NCBI GenBank assembly: GCA_009379735.1
Contig: WHTB01000008.1
Location: forward strand, 1 to 36,952
Reading direction: 5' to 3'
Source of the DNA: Propionibacteriales bacterium
Lineage (GTDB): Bacteria > Actinomycetota > Actinomycetes > Propionibacteriales > Nocardioidaceae
DNA length: 36,952 nt
Position numbers and translations under genes: made by a program. The stretch's first letter is position 1; each line of letters starts with the position of its first letter. The notes under the pieces were generated by a model. The model saw nothing but the letters and a program-made list of their open reading frames with translations. It was not told where the DNA came from and did no database searches. Shown here one piece after another: positions 22,964 to 32,151 of this stretch.

Positions 22964-23350
22964 ATGGCGAAGCTCACCACCGACGAGCTGCTCGACGCTT
23001 TCAAGGAGATGACGCTCCTGGAGCTCAGCGAGTTCGTGAAGCAGTTCGAGGACACCTTCGGCGTGACCGCCGCCGCCCCCGTGGCCGTTGCCGCGGCTCC
23101 GGCCGCCGGCGCTGCTGCCGACGACGACGCCGCCGAGCAGGACGAGTTCGACGTCGTCCTCGAGGCCACCGGCGAGAAGAAGATCCAGGTCATCAAGGAG
23201 GTGCGCACGCTCACCAGCCTCGGTCTGAAGGAGGCCAAGGACCTGGTCGAGGGCGCGCCGAAGCCGATCCTGGAGAAGGTCGACAAGGAGGCCGCCGACA
23301 AGGCGAAGGACGCCCTCGAGGCCGCCGGCGCCACCGTCTCGGTCAAGTGA
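22964..23350 (+). CDS. rplL: 50S ribosomal protein L7/L12
   Basis: A 128-residue protein with N-terminal dimerisation domain ([31 protein letters not shown]), an Ala-rich hinge (residues 35-53) and C-terminal factor-binding domain ([21 protein letters not shown] ... [14 protein letters not shown]). It forms the ribosomal stalk that recruits translation GTPases. GGAAGGA lies upstream of ATG 22964. It starts 61 bases after rplJ and is followed by a strong hairpin (23400-23437). rpoB does not follow. Confidence 0.97.
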   Translation: MAKLTTDELLDAFKEMTLLELSEFVKQFEDTFGVTAAAPVAVAAAPAAGAAADDDAAEQDEFDVVLEATGEKKIQVIKEVRTLTSLGLKEAKDLVEGAPKPILEKVDKEAADKAKDALEAAGATVSVK

Positions 23351-23399
23351 CCACGCTCGGCGGACCCCCGGTCTGCTGAGCATGCAGCACGCAGTACGC

Positions 23400-23437
23400 C
23401 GAAGGGCGGTCACCCATTGCGGGGTGGCCGCCCTTCG
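23400..23437 (+). terminator. Strong hairpin terminator after rplL
   Basis: 16-base arms CGAAGGGCGGTCACCC (23400-23415) and GGGTGGCCGCCCTTCG (23422-23437) pair at 15 of 16 positions around a 6-base loop, 50 bases past the rplL stop. Confidence 0.85.
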
Positions 23438-23460
23438 ACGTACGCCGGAAGCTCCTACCC

Positions 23461-23539
23461 AGGGTGCGTCTCCTTACTCCGCTGACCTGCTGCGCGTCCC
23501 TCGGCGCTCGCGACGGTCGGGAGTAAGGAGACGCACCCT
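23461..23539. repeat. 20-bp perfect inverted repeat with 39-base spacer at the end of the ABC operon
   Basis: Arms at 23461-23480 and 23520-23539 are exact reverse complements (AGGGTGCGTCTCC... and ...GGAGACGCACCCT). The right arm overlaps the TAG stop (23538-23540) of the leftward ABC gene, so a terminator role for that operon is likely. The long exact arms and large spacer also fit a REP/MITE-like element. Confidence 0.6.
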
Positions 23540-25559
23540 ACCTGGGCGAGCCCACCACGGCCGGTGACCCGCCACTCTCCACGTCGTCAACGTCGACCGC
23601 GGCCTGGGCGAACTGGGCGTTGTAGAGCTCGAAGTACGCGCCGCGCCGCTCCAACAGCTCTCCGTGCGTGCCCTGCTCGACGATCCGGCCGGACTCCATC
23701 ACCAAGATCAGGTCGGCGTCGCGGATCGTCGACAGCCGGTGGGCGATCACAAAGCTCGTCCGGTCGGTCCGGAGCGCAGCCATGGCGTGCTGGACCAGGA
23801 CCTCGGTGCGGGTGTCGACCGAGCTGGTCGCCTCGTCCAAGATGAGCAGCGACGGGTCGGACAAGAAGGCCCGGGCGATGGTCAGCAGCTGCTTCTCACC
23901 CGCGCTGACGCTGCTCCCCTCCTCGTCCATCACCGTGTCGTAGCCGTCGGGGAGGCTGTGCACGAAGCGGTCCACGTACGTCGCCTCAGCCGCCTGCAGG
24001 ATCTCCGCCTCGCTGGCCTCGGGGTTGCCGTACGCGATGTTGTCGCGGATCGTGCCGCCGAACAGCCAGGTGTCCTGCAGCACCATGCCGATCCTCGACC
24101 GGAGGTCGGTCCGCATCATCGTGGTGATGTCGACGCCGTCCAGGGTGATCCGGCCGGAGTCCAGCTCGTAGAACCGCAGCACGAGGTTGACCAGCGTCGT
24201 CTTGCCGGCGCCGGTGGGTCCGACGATGGCCACCGTCTGGCCGGGTTCGGCCACCAGGGACAGGTCGTCGATCAGCGGGCTGTCCTCGTGGTACCGGAAC
24301 GACACGTCCTCGAACTCGACCCGGCCGTGGGGGTCACGCACCGTGGCAGGGGTCGCCGGCTCTGGCGTCTGCTCGGTGGCGTCCAGCAGGTCGAAGACGC
24401 GCTCGGCCGAGGCGACTCCCGACTGCAGCAGGTTGGCCATCGAGGCGACCTGGGTCAGTGGCTGGGTGAACTGCCGCGAGTACTGGATGAACGCCTGTAC
24501 GTCGCCGAGGGTCATCGCACCGCTGGTCACCCGCAGCCCACCGACCACCGCGATGACGACATAGTTGAGGTTCCCGATGAACATCATCGTCGGCATGATG
24601 ATCCCGGACACGAACTGCGCGCCGAAGCTGGCCTGGAACAGCTCGTCGTTCTTCTTGACGAACGTTGCCTCTATCTCCTTCTGCCGGCCGAACACCTTGA
24701 CGATCTCGTGCCCGGTGAACGCCTCCTCGATCTGGCCGTTCAGCTCGCCGGTGTGTCTCCACTGCGCGATGAAGTGCGCCTGCGACCTCTTGGCGATCAG
24801 CCGCGTCACGACGACCGAGAGCGGGATGGTGACGAGTGCGACCAGCGCCAGCAGCGGCGAGATGACGAACATCATCACCACCACGCCGACGACCGTGAGC
24901 AGCGACGTCAGCAGCTGGCTCAACGTCTGCTGCAGACTCTGCGCGATGTTGTCGATGTCGTTCGTGACGCGGCTCAGCAGCTCGCCGCGCGGTTGTCTGT
25001 CGAAGTACGGGAGCGGCAGCTTGTTCAGCTTGTCCTCGACCTCGGACCGCAGCTCCATCACGGTGCGTTGCACGACGGTCGTGAGGAGGTAGCCCTGCAG
25101 CCAGGCGAAGGCCGACGCCAGTACGTACAGGGCGAGCGCGAGCATCAGCACCCCACCGACGGCGCCGAAGTCGATGCCCTGCCCGGGCACGACGTCCATG
25201 CCCTGCATCATGTCGGCGATGGTGTCGTCGCCCCGAGCCCGAGCCTCGTCCACGGCCTGCGCCTTGGTCGAGCCGTCCGGCAGCCGACCGCCGATCACGC
25301 CGGAGAAGATCAGGTCGGTCGCGCGGCCCAGGATCTTCGGCCCGACCACGCTGAACGCCACACTCACCACCGCCAGCGCGAACACCAGGACGACCGAGGG
25401 GACGTCACCGCGCAGCCGCCCGGCGAGACGCTTGGCCGACGGCCCGAAGCTCATCGACTTCTCCGCCGGCATCCCCATCGGGCGGAACGGGCCACGGGCC
25501 GCGGCAACTCCCTCCTTGGGCAGCCGGGCGGGTGTGGTCTGGTCCGTACGCTCGCTCAC
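23538..25559 (-). CDS. ABC exporter half-transporter, consensus-site subunit
   Basis: A 673-residue fused membrane-ATPase protein starting at GTG 25559, overlapping the stop of the partner gene by 4 bases (GTGA). Six membrane helices span about residues 55-375. The nucleotide-binding domain has Walker A GPTGAGKT, Walker [13 protein letters not shown] with catalytic Glu, and H-loop IAHRLST. Its signature is SAGEK instead of LSGGQ. This is the pattern of the subunit with the intact Walker B in heterodimeric exporters such as BmrCD and TM287/288. An insertion near residues 90-130 ([15 protein letters not shown]) lies between helices 1 and 2. Likely role: drug or lipid export with the gene at 25556-27292. 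Confidence 0.92.
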   Translation of the reverse strand: MSERTDQTTPARLPKEGVAAARGPFRPMGMPAEKSMSFGPSAKRLAGRLRGDVPSVVLVFALAVVSVAFSVVGPKILGRATDLIFSGVIGGRLPDGSTKAQAVDEARARGDDTIADMMQGMDVVPGQGIDFGAVGGVLMLALALYVLASAFAWLQGYLLTTVVQRTVMELRSEVEDKLNKLPLPYFDRQPRGELLSRVTNDIDNIAQSLQQTLSQLLTSLLTVVGVVVMMFVISPLLALVALVTIPLSVVVTRLIAKRSQAHFIAQWRHTGELNGQIEEAFTGHEIVKVFGRQKEIEATFVKKNDELFQASFGAQFVSGIIMPTMMFIGNLNYVVIAVVGGLRVTSGAMTLGDVQAFIQYSRQFTQPLTQVASMANLLQSGVASAERVFDLLDATEQTPEPATPATVRDPHGRVEFEDVSFRYHEDSPLIDDLSLVAEPGQTVAIVGPTGAGKTTLVNLVLRFYELDSGRITLDGVDITTMMRTDLRSRIGMVLQDTWLFGGTIRDNIAYGNPEASEAEILQAAEATYVDRFVHSLPDGYDTVMDEEGSSVSAGEKQLLTIARAFLSDPSLLILDEATSSVDTRTEVLVQHAMAALRTDRTSFVIAHRLSTIRDADLILVMESGRIVEQGTHGELLERRGAYFELYNAQFAQAAVDVDDVESGGSPAVVGSPR

Positions 25560-27292
25560 GCCGCCGTCCCCTCCGCCGTGAGCTGGGACTCGACGATCTC
25601 GACAAACGTCGGGCAGGTCTCCAGGAGGTCGTCGTGCCGCCCACTGCCGACGACGGCGCCGTCCTCGAGCACGATGATCTGGTCGGCGTCGGCGATCGTC
25701 GACACGCGTTGGGCCACGATGACGACGGTGGCGTCGGCGGTCTGTGGCCGCAGAGCCGCCCGGACCCGGGCATCGGTGGCGAGGTCGAGCGCCGAGAACG
25801 AGTCGTCGAACAGGTAGAGGGACGGCCGGCGTACGAGTGCGCGGGCGATCGCCAGCCGCTGCCGTTGACCGCCCGAGACGTTCGTGCCGCCCTGGGCGAT
25901 GGGGGAGTCGAGGCCCTCGGGCATGGCAGTCACGAAGTCGAGCGCCTGGGCCACGGCGAGCGCCTCCCGGAGCTCGTCGTCGGACGCCGCGGGGTTGCCG
26001 TACCGCAGGTTGCTGGCCACGGTCCCGCTGAACAGGTACGGCTGCTGCGGCACCAGCCCGATCCGGGCCCACAGGTCGTCCGGCGCGAAGTCGCGTACGT
26101 CGACCCCGTCGACCCGCACCGATCCGCCGGTCGCGTCGAATAGCCGGGGGACCAAGCTCAGCAAGGTGGTCTTGCCGGCACCCGTGCTGCCGATGATCGC
26201 GGTGGTGTGGCCGGGCGTCGCGCGCAGCGAGATCTCGTTCAGCACCGGCGCCGCCGCACCGGGGTACTGGAACGTGACGCGGTCGAGCGTCAGGTCGCCG
26301 CGGGCAGGGGGAGCGGGAGCCGGGTCACGCGGCGGCGCCACCGACGACTCGGTGTCGAGAACCTCCTTGATGCGCTCGGCGCACACGGACGCCCGCGGGA
26401 CCATCATCAGCATGAAGGTCGCCATCATCACCGACATCAGGATCTGCATCAGGTAGTTCAGGAATGCGGTCAGCGACCCGATCTGCATCAGGCCGGCGTC
26501 GACCCGGCCAGCGCCGAACCAGAGGACGGCGACGCTCGACGCGTTCAGTACCAGCAGCACGATCGGGAAGATCAGCACCATCAGCCGTCCGACTCGCAGC
26601 GAGGTGTCGGTGAGCTCGTCGTTGGCCTGCTGGAACCGGGCGGTCTCATCGGGCTCGCGGACGAACGCCCGGACCACCCGGATGCCCGTGATCTGCTCGC
26701 GCAGGACCTGGTTGACCGTGTCGATCTTGGTCTGCATCAGCCGGAACTGCGGCACCATCTGCCGGATCACCAGGCCGACGGCCACCGCGAGGGCCGGGAC
26801 CGAGACGAGCATCAGCCAGGACAGTCCGACGTCCTCGCGCAGGGCCATGACGACGCCGCCCACCATCATGATCGGCGCCGCGACCATCATCGTGCAGGTC
26901 ATCACGACCAGCATCTGCACCTGTTGTACGTCGTTGGTGTTGCGGGTGATCAACGACGGGGCGCCGAACTGGTTGACCTCGCGGGCGGAGAACTCGCCCA
27001 CGCGGTGGAACACCGCCGTACGGACGTCCCGGCCGAACGCCATCGCCGTACGCGCCCCGAGGTAGACAGCGCAGATCGAGCAGGCGATCTGAACCAAGGT
27101 CACCGCGAGCATCCAGCTGCCGGTCTTCATGATGAAGGCGGTGTCGCCCTGCGCGATGCCCCGGTCGATGATGTCGGCGTTGAGGCTTGGTAGGTACAAC
27201 GAGGCGATGGTGCCGACCAGCTGGAGCCCGACTACCCCGGCCAGCTCGCGTTGGTAGCTGCGTAGGTAGGTGCGCAGCAGGTCGATCAGCAT
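25556..27292 (-). CDS. ABC exporter half-transporter, degenerate-site subunit
   Basis: A 578-residue membrane-ATPase fusion. Six helices lie in residues 15-300. The ATPase domain has Walker A GSTGAGKT (368-375) and signature NVSGGQ (471-476). Walker B is [12 protein letters not shown]: the catalytic Glu is Asp497, and the H-loop His is Gln528 (VAQRVST). These changes inactivate ATP hydrolysis at one site, while the intact signature serves the partner's site. The pair is thus a heterodimeric exporter with one working ATPase site. It is the first ABC gene of the operon, 31 bases after the TetR gene that likely controls it. Confidence 0.92.
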   Translation of the reverse strand: MLIDLLRTYLRSYQRELAGVVGLQLVGTIASLYLPSLNADIIDRGIAQGDTAFIMKTGSWMLAVTLVQIACSICAVYLGARTAMAFGRDVRTAVFHRVGEFSAREVNQFGAPSLITRNTNDVQQVQMLVVMTCTMMVAAPIMMVGGVVMALREDVGLSWLMLVSVPALAVAVGLVIRQMVPQFRLMQTKIDTVNQVLREQITGIRVVRAFVREPDETARFQQANDELTDTSLRVGRLMVLIFPIVLLVLNASSVAVLWFGAGRVDAGLMQIGSLTAFLNYLMQILMSVMMATFMLMMVPRASVCAERIKEVLDTESSVAPPRDPAPAPPARGDLTLDRVTFQYPGAAAPVLNEISLRATPGHTTAIIGSTGAGKTTLLSLVPRLFDATGGSVRVDGVDVRDFAPDDLWARIGLVPQQPYLFSGTVASNLRYGNPAASDDELREALAVAQALDFVTAMPEGLDSPIAQGGTNVSGGQRQRLAIARALVRRPSLYLFDDSFSALDLATDARVRAALRPQTADATVVIVAQRVSTIADADQIIVLEDGAVVGSGRHDDLLETCPTFVEIVESQLTAEGTAA

Positions 27293-27323
27293 CAGGTGGG
27301 TCCCCCCAAGTTCTTATCAGGCG

Positions 27324-27902
27324 TTAGCGCTTCCGCACGCCGTCGAGCAGAACGGACACGATCTCCTCGGGCGACAACGGTGTATCGGTCAGACGTGGGA
27401 TGGTCCCCGCGAGGGTGACCAGCATCAGCAGCTTGGCGATCTCGGCCGGAGTGCGGTTTAGCTGTTCGGCGTCGGGGGCGACGAGGGTGGTCAGCCCGGC
27501 CACGATCTTGGCCTGACGGCCGTCGTCCTGACCTGCGTGGGGCGGCGGACCACTTCGCATCTCCAGCATGGTCAACAGCCGGTAGGCATCGTGGATCCGG
27601 TCCTGGAGGATCTCGACGGCACGGACGAGACGGTCGTCGAGCGGAGGGTCGGTGCCGACCCGGTCGAGAGCCTCGAGGGTCGGTAAGGGGTCGAACGTCG
27701 AGGCGACAGCTGCGTAGATCAGGCTCTGCTTGTCGGGAAACACCCGGAAGATCGTCCCCTCCGCGACCCCGGATGCCTGCGCGATCTGTCTGGTCGTCAC
27801 CTGGTTGCCGTGCTCGAGGATCAGCGGCAGCGTCGCCGCGACGAGCGCGGCACGGCGCTCGTCCGGTGGTAGTGGCCTGGCCCGGCCCGATCGCGTTGGC
27901 AC
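27324..27902 (-). CDS. TetR-family repressor
   Basis: A 192-residue regulator counted from GTG 27902. The helix-turn-helix is TTRQIAQASGVAEGTIFRVFPDKQSLI, typical TetR, and the C-terminal ligand domain follows. A GTG at 27932 would put the start inside the operator palindrome and is less likely. The ABC exporter genes lie 31 bases downstream on the same strand, so it likely represses itself and the exporter and is released by an exported compound. No clear Shine-Dalgarno site is seen before 27902, so a leaderless or other start is possible. Confidence 0.85.
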   Translation of the reverse strand: MPTRSGRARPLPPDERRAALVAATLPLILEHGNQVTTRQIAQASGVAEGTIFRVFPDKQSLIYAAVASTFDPLPTLEALDRVGTDPPLDDRLVRAVEILQDRIHDAYRLLTMLEMRSGPPPHAGQDDGRQAKIVAGLTTLVAPDAEQLNRTPAEIAKLLMLVTLAGTIPRLTDTPLSPEEIVSVLLDGVRKR

Positions 27903-27916
27903 GGCGACCAGGATAA

Positions 27917-27936
27917 GTGAGTGAGTACTCACTCAC
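27917..27936. promoter_or_regulatory. Perfect 20-bp TetR operator palindrome
   Basis: GTGAGTGAGT followed by its exact reverse complement ACTCACTCAC, 15 bases upstream of the TetR start. The TGAGT...ACTCA form is well known for TetR-family operators. The rest of the gap to mkl (27937-28127) contains a weak repeat TCAAGTT ... AACTTGA (28011-28041 area) and the GAGGGAGGA ribosome site (28114-28122). Confidence 0.8.
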
Positions 27937-28127
27937 AACCGCTGGCAGGGGAGTCCCCCGTGGGCCCGCCGGTACTGGCGGCGGTCTGCGTGTACCGTAC
28001 TCAAGGTTTGTCAAGTTGCTGGTGACCGGCGCGTAACTTGAGCGTGCCCGCGTCGTTGACTTCACGTGGCCGTCGCGGGGCTTTCTCTCGGCGTGCCGTT
28101 TGACCATGCCGCCGAGGGAGGACCTGC

Positions 28128-29231
28128 GTGGGTGTCGAGATCCAGGTCGACGGGCTGACCAAGTCTTTCGGCAAGCAGCTCATCTGGGGCGACGTCTCAC
28201 TCACCCTGCCCACCGGTGAGATCTCGGTGATGCTCGGCCCGTCGGGCACCGGCAAGTCGGTCTTTCTCAAGACGCTGATTGGCCTGCTCAAGCCCGACCG
28301 TGGCCACATCCACATCGAGGGCACCGACATCGCGACCTGCCATGAGCGGGAGCTGTACGAGATCCGCAAGCTGTTCGGCGTGCTGTTCCAGGACGGCGCG
28401 ATGTTCGGCTCGATGACGTTGTACGACAACGTCGCGTTCCCGCTGCGTGAGCACACCCGCAAGAGCGAGTCCGAGGTCCATCGGATCGTGATGGACAAGA
28501 TGGAAATGGTCGGTCTGATCGGCGCCGAGCAGAAGCTGCCCGGCGAGATCTCCGGCGGCATGCGCAAGCGCGCGGGCCTCGCCCGGGCCCTCGTGCTCGA
28601 CCCCGAGATCGTGCTCTTCGACGAGCCCGACTCCGGCCTCGACCCCGTCCGCACCGCGTACCTCAACCAGCTGATCGTCGACCTCAACGCCCAGATCGAG
28701 GCGACGTTCCTGATCGTCACGCACGACATCAACACCGCGCGCACCGTGCCGGACAACATCGGCCTGCTCTACCACCGGCACCTCGCGATGTTCGGGCCCC
28801 GCGAGATGCTGCTGTCCAGCGAGGAGCCCGTGGTCAGACAGTTCCTCAACGCCCAGCGGGTCGGCCCGATCGGGATGTCGGAGGAGAAGGACGCCGACGA
28901 GCTCGCTGCCGAGCGTGGACAGGACCTGCCACCGCTGCCGCCGATCCCGATGCAGCTCGCCACGTCGGACGGCTCGGTCCGGTCCACCCAGCGGCCAGCC
29001 GGCGAGTGGTGCCAGGAGCACGGCGTCTCCCCGCCGCCGGGCTCGTTCGCTCCCGACATGGTGATGGCGCCCGGGGCGACGCCGACCAGCGAGGTGCCCG
29101 GTGGGTACCAGGGTCGTACGTATGACGGTGGCTCCTACGGCAGTGGCTCCTACGGCAGTGGTTCGTACGAAAGGGGTACCGACGACGGTGGCTCCTACGG
29201 CGGTGGCTCGTACCGCGGTGGCTCCTTGTGA
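28128..29231 (+). CDS. mkl: Mce transporter ATPase (Mkl/MceG) with Gly-Ser-Tyr tail
   Basis: A 367-residue ATP-binding protein starting at GTG 28128. Walker A is GPSGTGKS (37-44), the signature is ISGGM (141-145), and Walker B is IVLFDEPDSGLD (161-172). DSGLDP and ISGGMRKR are typical of the MlaF/MceG group that energises Mce lipid importers. Residues 1-250 cover the ATPase. A long C-terminal extension follows, ending in imperfect GGSYGSGSY repeats (about 330-367). MlaF-type proteins are near 270 residues. The stop overlaps the start of yrbEA by 4 bases. The full mce operon follows, so this ATPase is the obvious motor of the complex. Confidence 0.95.
   Translation: MGVEIQVDGLTKSFGKQLIWGDVSLTLPTGEISVMLGPSGTGKSVFLKTLIGLLKPDRGHIHIEGTDIATCHERELYEIRKLFGVLFQDGAMFGSMTLYDNVAFPLREHTRKSESEVHRIVMDKMEMVGLIGAEQKLPGEISGGMRKRAGLARALVLDPEIVLFDEPDSGLDPVRTAYLNQLIVDLNAQIEATFLIVTHDINTARTVPDNIGLLYHRHLAMFGPREMLLSSEEPVVRQFLNAQRVGPIGMSEEKDADELAAERGQDLPPLPPIPMQLATSDGSVRSTQRPAGEWCQEHGVSPPPGSFAPDMVMAPGATPTSEVPGGYQGRTYDGGSYGSGSYGSGSYERGTDDGGSYGGGSYRGGSL
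29124..29225 (+). repeat. Coding tandem repeats in the mkl tail
   Basis: Units like GGTGGCTCCTACGGC recur; an 18-base block is identical at 29124-29141 and 29184-29201. They encode GSY-rich low-complexity sequence. Confidence 0.8.
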
Positions 29232-30013
29232 GCACGTTGACGTCGAGCAAGGCTGCCGGACCGCTGCGGGCGACCGGCACCCTGTTCGCGTTCGCGCTCG
29301 ACGTGTTCCGTCAGCTGTTCCGGCCGCCGTTCCAGGTCCGTGAGTTCTTGCAGCAGTCCTGGTTCGTCGCGTCGGTCACGATCATCCCCACGGCCCTCGT
29401 CGCCATCCCGTTCGGCGCGGTCATCGCGTTGCAGGTCGGCGGCCTGATCACCCAGTTCGGCGCGCAGTCCTTCACCGGCTCGGCGGCGGTGCTCGCCGTC
29501 ATCCGGGAGGCCGGCCCGATCGCCACGGCACTGCTGATCGCCGGGGCTGGTGGCTCGGCCATCTGTGCCGACCTCGGCGCCCGCAAGATCCGCGAAGAGC
29601 TCGACGCGATGATGGTGCTCGGCATCGACCCGATCCAGCGCCTCGTCGTGCCGCGGGTGCTCGCCTGCATGATGATCGCCGTCTTCCTGAACGGCTTGGT
29701 CAGCGTGGTCGGCGTGATCGGCGGCTATGTCTTCAACGTCGTGCTCCAAGACGGCACGCCGGGCTCCTACCTCGCGTCGTTCACCGCGCTCGCCCAGCTG
29801 CCCGACCTGTGGCAGGGGATGGTCAAGGCCCTGATCTTCGGGCTGATCGCGGCGATCGTCGCCTCCTACAAGGGGATGAACGCCAAGGGCGGGCCGAAGG
29901 GCGTGGGCGACGCGGTCAACGAGGCGGTCGTCATCACGTTCATGCTGCTGTTCGTCGTCAACTTCGTGTTGAGCGCGATCTACTTCCAGCTCGTGCCGGC
30001 GAAGGGGGCCTGA
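29228..30013 (+). CDS. yrbEA: Mce permease YrbEA (MlaE family)
   Basis: A 261-residue integral membrane protein of the MlaE permease family. It has about five to six membrane segments and the conserved GLITQFGAQSFTGSAAVLAVIREAGPIATALLIAGAGG region (about residues 79-112), followed by EELDAMMVLGIDP, the coupling-type segment. YrbEA and YrbEB form the membrane channel through which lipids move in Mce importers. GTG 29228 overlaps the mkl stop. yrbEB starts 2 bases after its own stop. Confidence 0.94.
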   Translation: MSTLTSSKAAGPLRATGTLFAFALDVFRQLFRPPFQVREFLQQSWFVASVTIIPTALVAIPFGAVIALQVGGLITQFGAQSFTGSAAVLAVIREAGPIATALLIAGAGGSAICADLGARKIREELDAMMVLGIDPIQRLVVPRVLACMMIAVFLNGLVSVVGVIGGYVFNVVLQDGTPGSYLASFTALAQLPDLWQGMVKALIFGLIAAIVASYKGMNAKGGPKGVGDAVNEAVVITFMLLFVVNFVLSAIYFQLVPAKGA

Positions 30014-30015
30014 GC

Positions 30016-30843
30016 ATGGCCGACCTACGCGACACCTACCGCAAGCCGCTGGCCTCGCTGGACAACCTCGGCTCGGAGCTGAGCTTCTACGTCCGGGCGA
30101 TCGCCTGGACGCCGCGCACCATACGGCGTTACAAGAAGGAGATCCTGCGGCTGCTGTCCGAGGTCACCCTCGGGTCGGGCGCGCTGGCGGTCATCGGCGG
30201 CACGGTCGGCGTCATCACCGCGTTGGCCTTCTTCACCGGCACCGAGGTCGGGCTGCAGGGCTACGCCGCGCTCAACCAGATCGGCACCGCGGCGTTCTCG
30301 GGGTTCGTGTCGGCGTACTTCAACACCCGGGAGATCTCGCCGCTGGTCGCCGGGATCGCGCTTGCCGCGACGGTGGGCTGTGGCTTCACCGCCCAGCTCG
30401 GCGCGATGCGGATCAGCGAGGAGGTCGACGCACTCGAGGTGATGGCGATCCCGTCACTGCCCTATCTCGTCACCACCCGGATCATCGCCGGCATGATCGC
30501 GATCGTCCCGCTGTACGTCGTCGGACTGCTGTCCTCGTACTTCGCCACCCGCCTCACGGTGACGACATTCTTCGGGCAGAGCGCCGGGACGTACGACCAC
30601 TACTTCTCGCTGTTCTTACCGCCCGGGGACGTGCTGTGGTCGTTCGGCAAAGTGCTGATCTTCGCGGCCGTCGTCATCTTGATCCACTGCTACCACGGCT
30701 ACCACGCCACCGGCGGCCCGGCCGGCGTCGGCATCGCCGTCGGCCGCGCGGTGCGTACGTCGATCGTCGCCATCAACGTCGTCGACCTGATGCTGTCGAT
30801 GGCGATCTGGGGCACCACCACGACCGTGAGATTGGCGGGGTAG
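30016..30843 (+). CDS. yrbEB: Mce permease YrbEB (MlaE family)
   Basis: A 275-residue MlaE-family permease, paralogous to YrbEA. It shows SEEVDALEVMAIPSLPYLVTTR and GFTAQLGAMR in the place of the YrbEA coupling segment, and about five membrane helices. An N-terminal cytoplasmic part (residues 1-45) contains TPRTIRRYKKEILRLL. It works as the second half of the permease. ATG 30016 follows the YrbEA stop; mceA starts 3 bases after this gene ends. Confidence 0.94.
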   Translation: MADLRDTYRKPLASLDNLGSELSFYVRAIAWTPRTIRRYKKEILRLLSEVTLGSGALAVIGGTVGVITALAFFTGTEVGLQGYAALNQIGTAAFSGFVSAYFNTREISPLVAGIALAATVGCGFTAQLGAMRISEEVDALEVMAIPSLPYLVTTRIIAGMIAIVPLYVVGLLSSYFATRLTVTTFFGQSAGTYDHYFSLFLPPGDVLWSFGKVLIFAAVVILIHCYHGYHATGGPAGVGIAVGRAVRTSIVAINVVDLMLSMAIWGTTTTVRLAG

Positions 30844-30846
30844 GCG

Positions 30847-32151
30847 ATGGCAACCTCACCTCTGTCGACCTCCCTCGGCCGCCGCGCGCTCGGCTGCGCG
30901 TTCCTCGCGCTGCTGCTGCTGGCCGTCTACCTCACCAACGCCGTCTTCTCCAAGAAGTTCGTCGACGTCGCCTGGGTCGAGCTCGAGACGTCCAAGATCG
31001 GGCTGCAGATGGAGTCCAACGCGGACGTCAAGATCCGCGGCGTGCGGGTCGGCGAGGTGCGCGAGTTCGAGTCGAAGGGCGACGGCGCGGTCGTGACGAT
31101 GGCGATCGAGCCCGAGCAGATCGACACGATCCCGGCCAACGTGACGGGCCTGATCTTGCCGAAGACACTGTTCGGCGAGAAGTACATCTCGCTCGAGGTG
31201 CCCGACCAGCCGTCCAACGAGTCGCTGCGGGCGGGCGACACCATCGAGCGCACCGAGAACTCCATCGAGGTCGAGGAGGTCCTGTCCGACCTCTACCCCC
31301 TGCTACGCACCGTCGAGCCGGCCAAGCTGTCGTCGACCCTCAACGCGATGTCGACCGCCCTGGAGGGCCGCGGTGACGACCTCGGTGACGGCCTCACACG
31401 TCTCGACGCCTACCTCAAGGAAGTGAACCCGCTGGTGCCGCAGGCGGTCGAGGACCTTGAGCTGCTCACCACAGTCTCCGACGACTACGCAGAGGTCATG
31501 CCTGAGCTCGGCCGGCTGCTCGAGAACAGCCTGCAGACCGGCGAGACGCTGCGGGTGAAGGAGCGGGCGCTGAAGGACTTCTTCACCGATGTGACCGGCC
31601 TGTCGTCGACGACGCGTGACTTCCTCGAGCAGAACGGCGACAACATCATCCGGCTCGGCGAGGTCTCGTCCCCGACGCTGGACCTGCTGGCCGAGTACTC
31701 GCCGGAGTACCCCTGCCTGCTGGGTGGGCTCGCCGACTACGCACCGCGCGGGGCCGAGACGTTCCGCGGCTACACGCTGCACGTCAACCTGGAGACGGTG
31801 CCGCGGCAGCCCACCGGCTACACGCCCGAGGACGACCCCAAGTACAACGCGAAGTACGGCCCGTACTGCGGCACGCTCCCCGACTCGCCGTACAACCAGA
31901 AGAACATCGCGCCGATGCCGCCGTTCGCCGCGAACGTGGAGAACGACGACGGTGTGGCCGACACGCACAACAAGTACCGCCAGGCGCCGATCTTCGACCT
32001 GACCAGCGGCTACGCCGGCACCGAGGCCGAGCAGCGGGTCGTGGACGCGCTCGCCGCGCCGGTGCTGGGTGTCCCCATCGACGAGGTGCCCGACCTCGCC
32101 ACGTTCCTGCTCGGCCCGATCGCGCGCGGCGGGGAGGTGAGCCTGCGATGA
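30847..32151 (+). CDS. mceA: Mce family protein MceA
   Basis: A 434-residue protein. A membrane anchor (residues 13-33) precedes the MlaD/MCE domain (about 38-118: VAWVELETSKIGLQMESNADVKIRGVRVGEV ... LPKTLFGEKYISLEV). A helical region and then a longer C-terminal domain follow, with Cys residues (YPCLLGG, GPYCGTL) and many aromatic residues, as in actinobacterial MceA (CUP1-type) proteins. The six Mce proteins form a hydrophobic channel across the envelope for lipids or sterols. The stop overlaps the mceB ATG by 4 bases. Confidence 0.94.
   Translation: MATSPLSTSLGRRALGCAFLALLLLAVYLTNAVFSKKFVDVAWVELETSKIGLQMESNADVKIRGVRVGEVREFESKGDGAVVTMAIEPEQIDTIPANVTGLILPKTLFGEKYISLEVPDQPSNESLRAGDTIERTENSIEVEEVLSDLYPLLRTVEPAKLSSTLNAMSTALEGRGDDLGDGLTRLDAYLKEVNPLVPQAVEDLELLTTVSDDYAEVMPELGRLLENSLQTGETLRVKERALKDFFTDVTGLSSTTRDFLEQNGDNIIRLGEVSSPTLDLLAEYSPEYPCLLGGLADYAPRGAETFRGYTLHVNLETVPRQPTGYTPEDDPKYNAKYGPYCGTLPDSPYNQKNIAPMPPFAANVENDDGVADTHNKYRQAPIFDLTSGYAGTEAEQRVVDALAAPVLGVPIDEVPDLATFLLGPIARGGEVSLR

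Noticed and set aside
23664-25817. Long open frame on the + strand across the ABC genes
   Set aside because: Antisense to two clear ABC transporter genes; composition (Arg, His, Asp, Gln) is that of a shadow.
28011-28041. TCAAGTT...AACTTGA repeat upstream of mkl as a KstR or Mce regulator site
   Set aside because: Arms are only 7 bases with a wide spacer and do not match the sterol regulator motifs I know.
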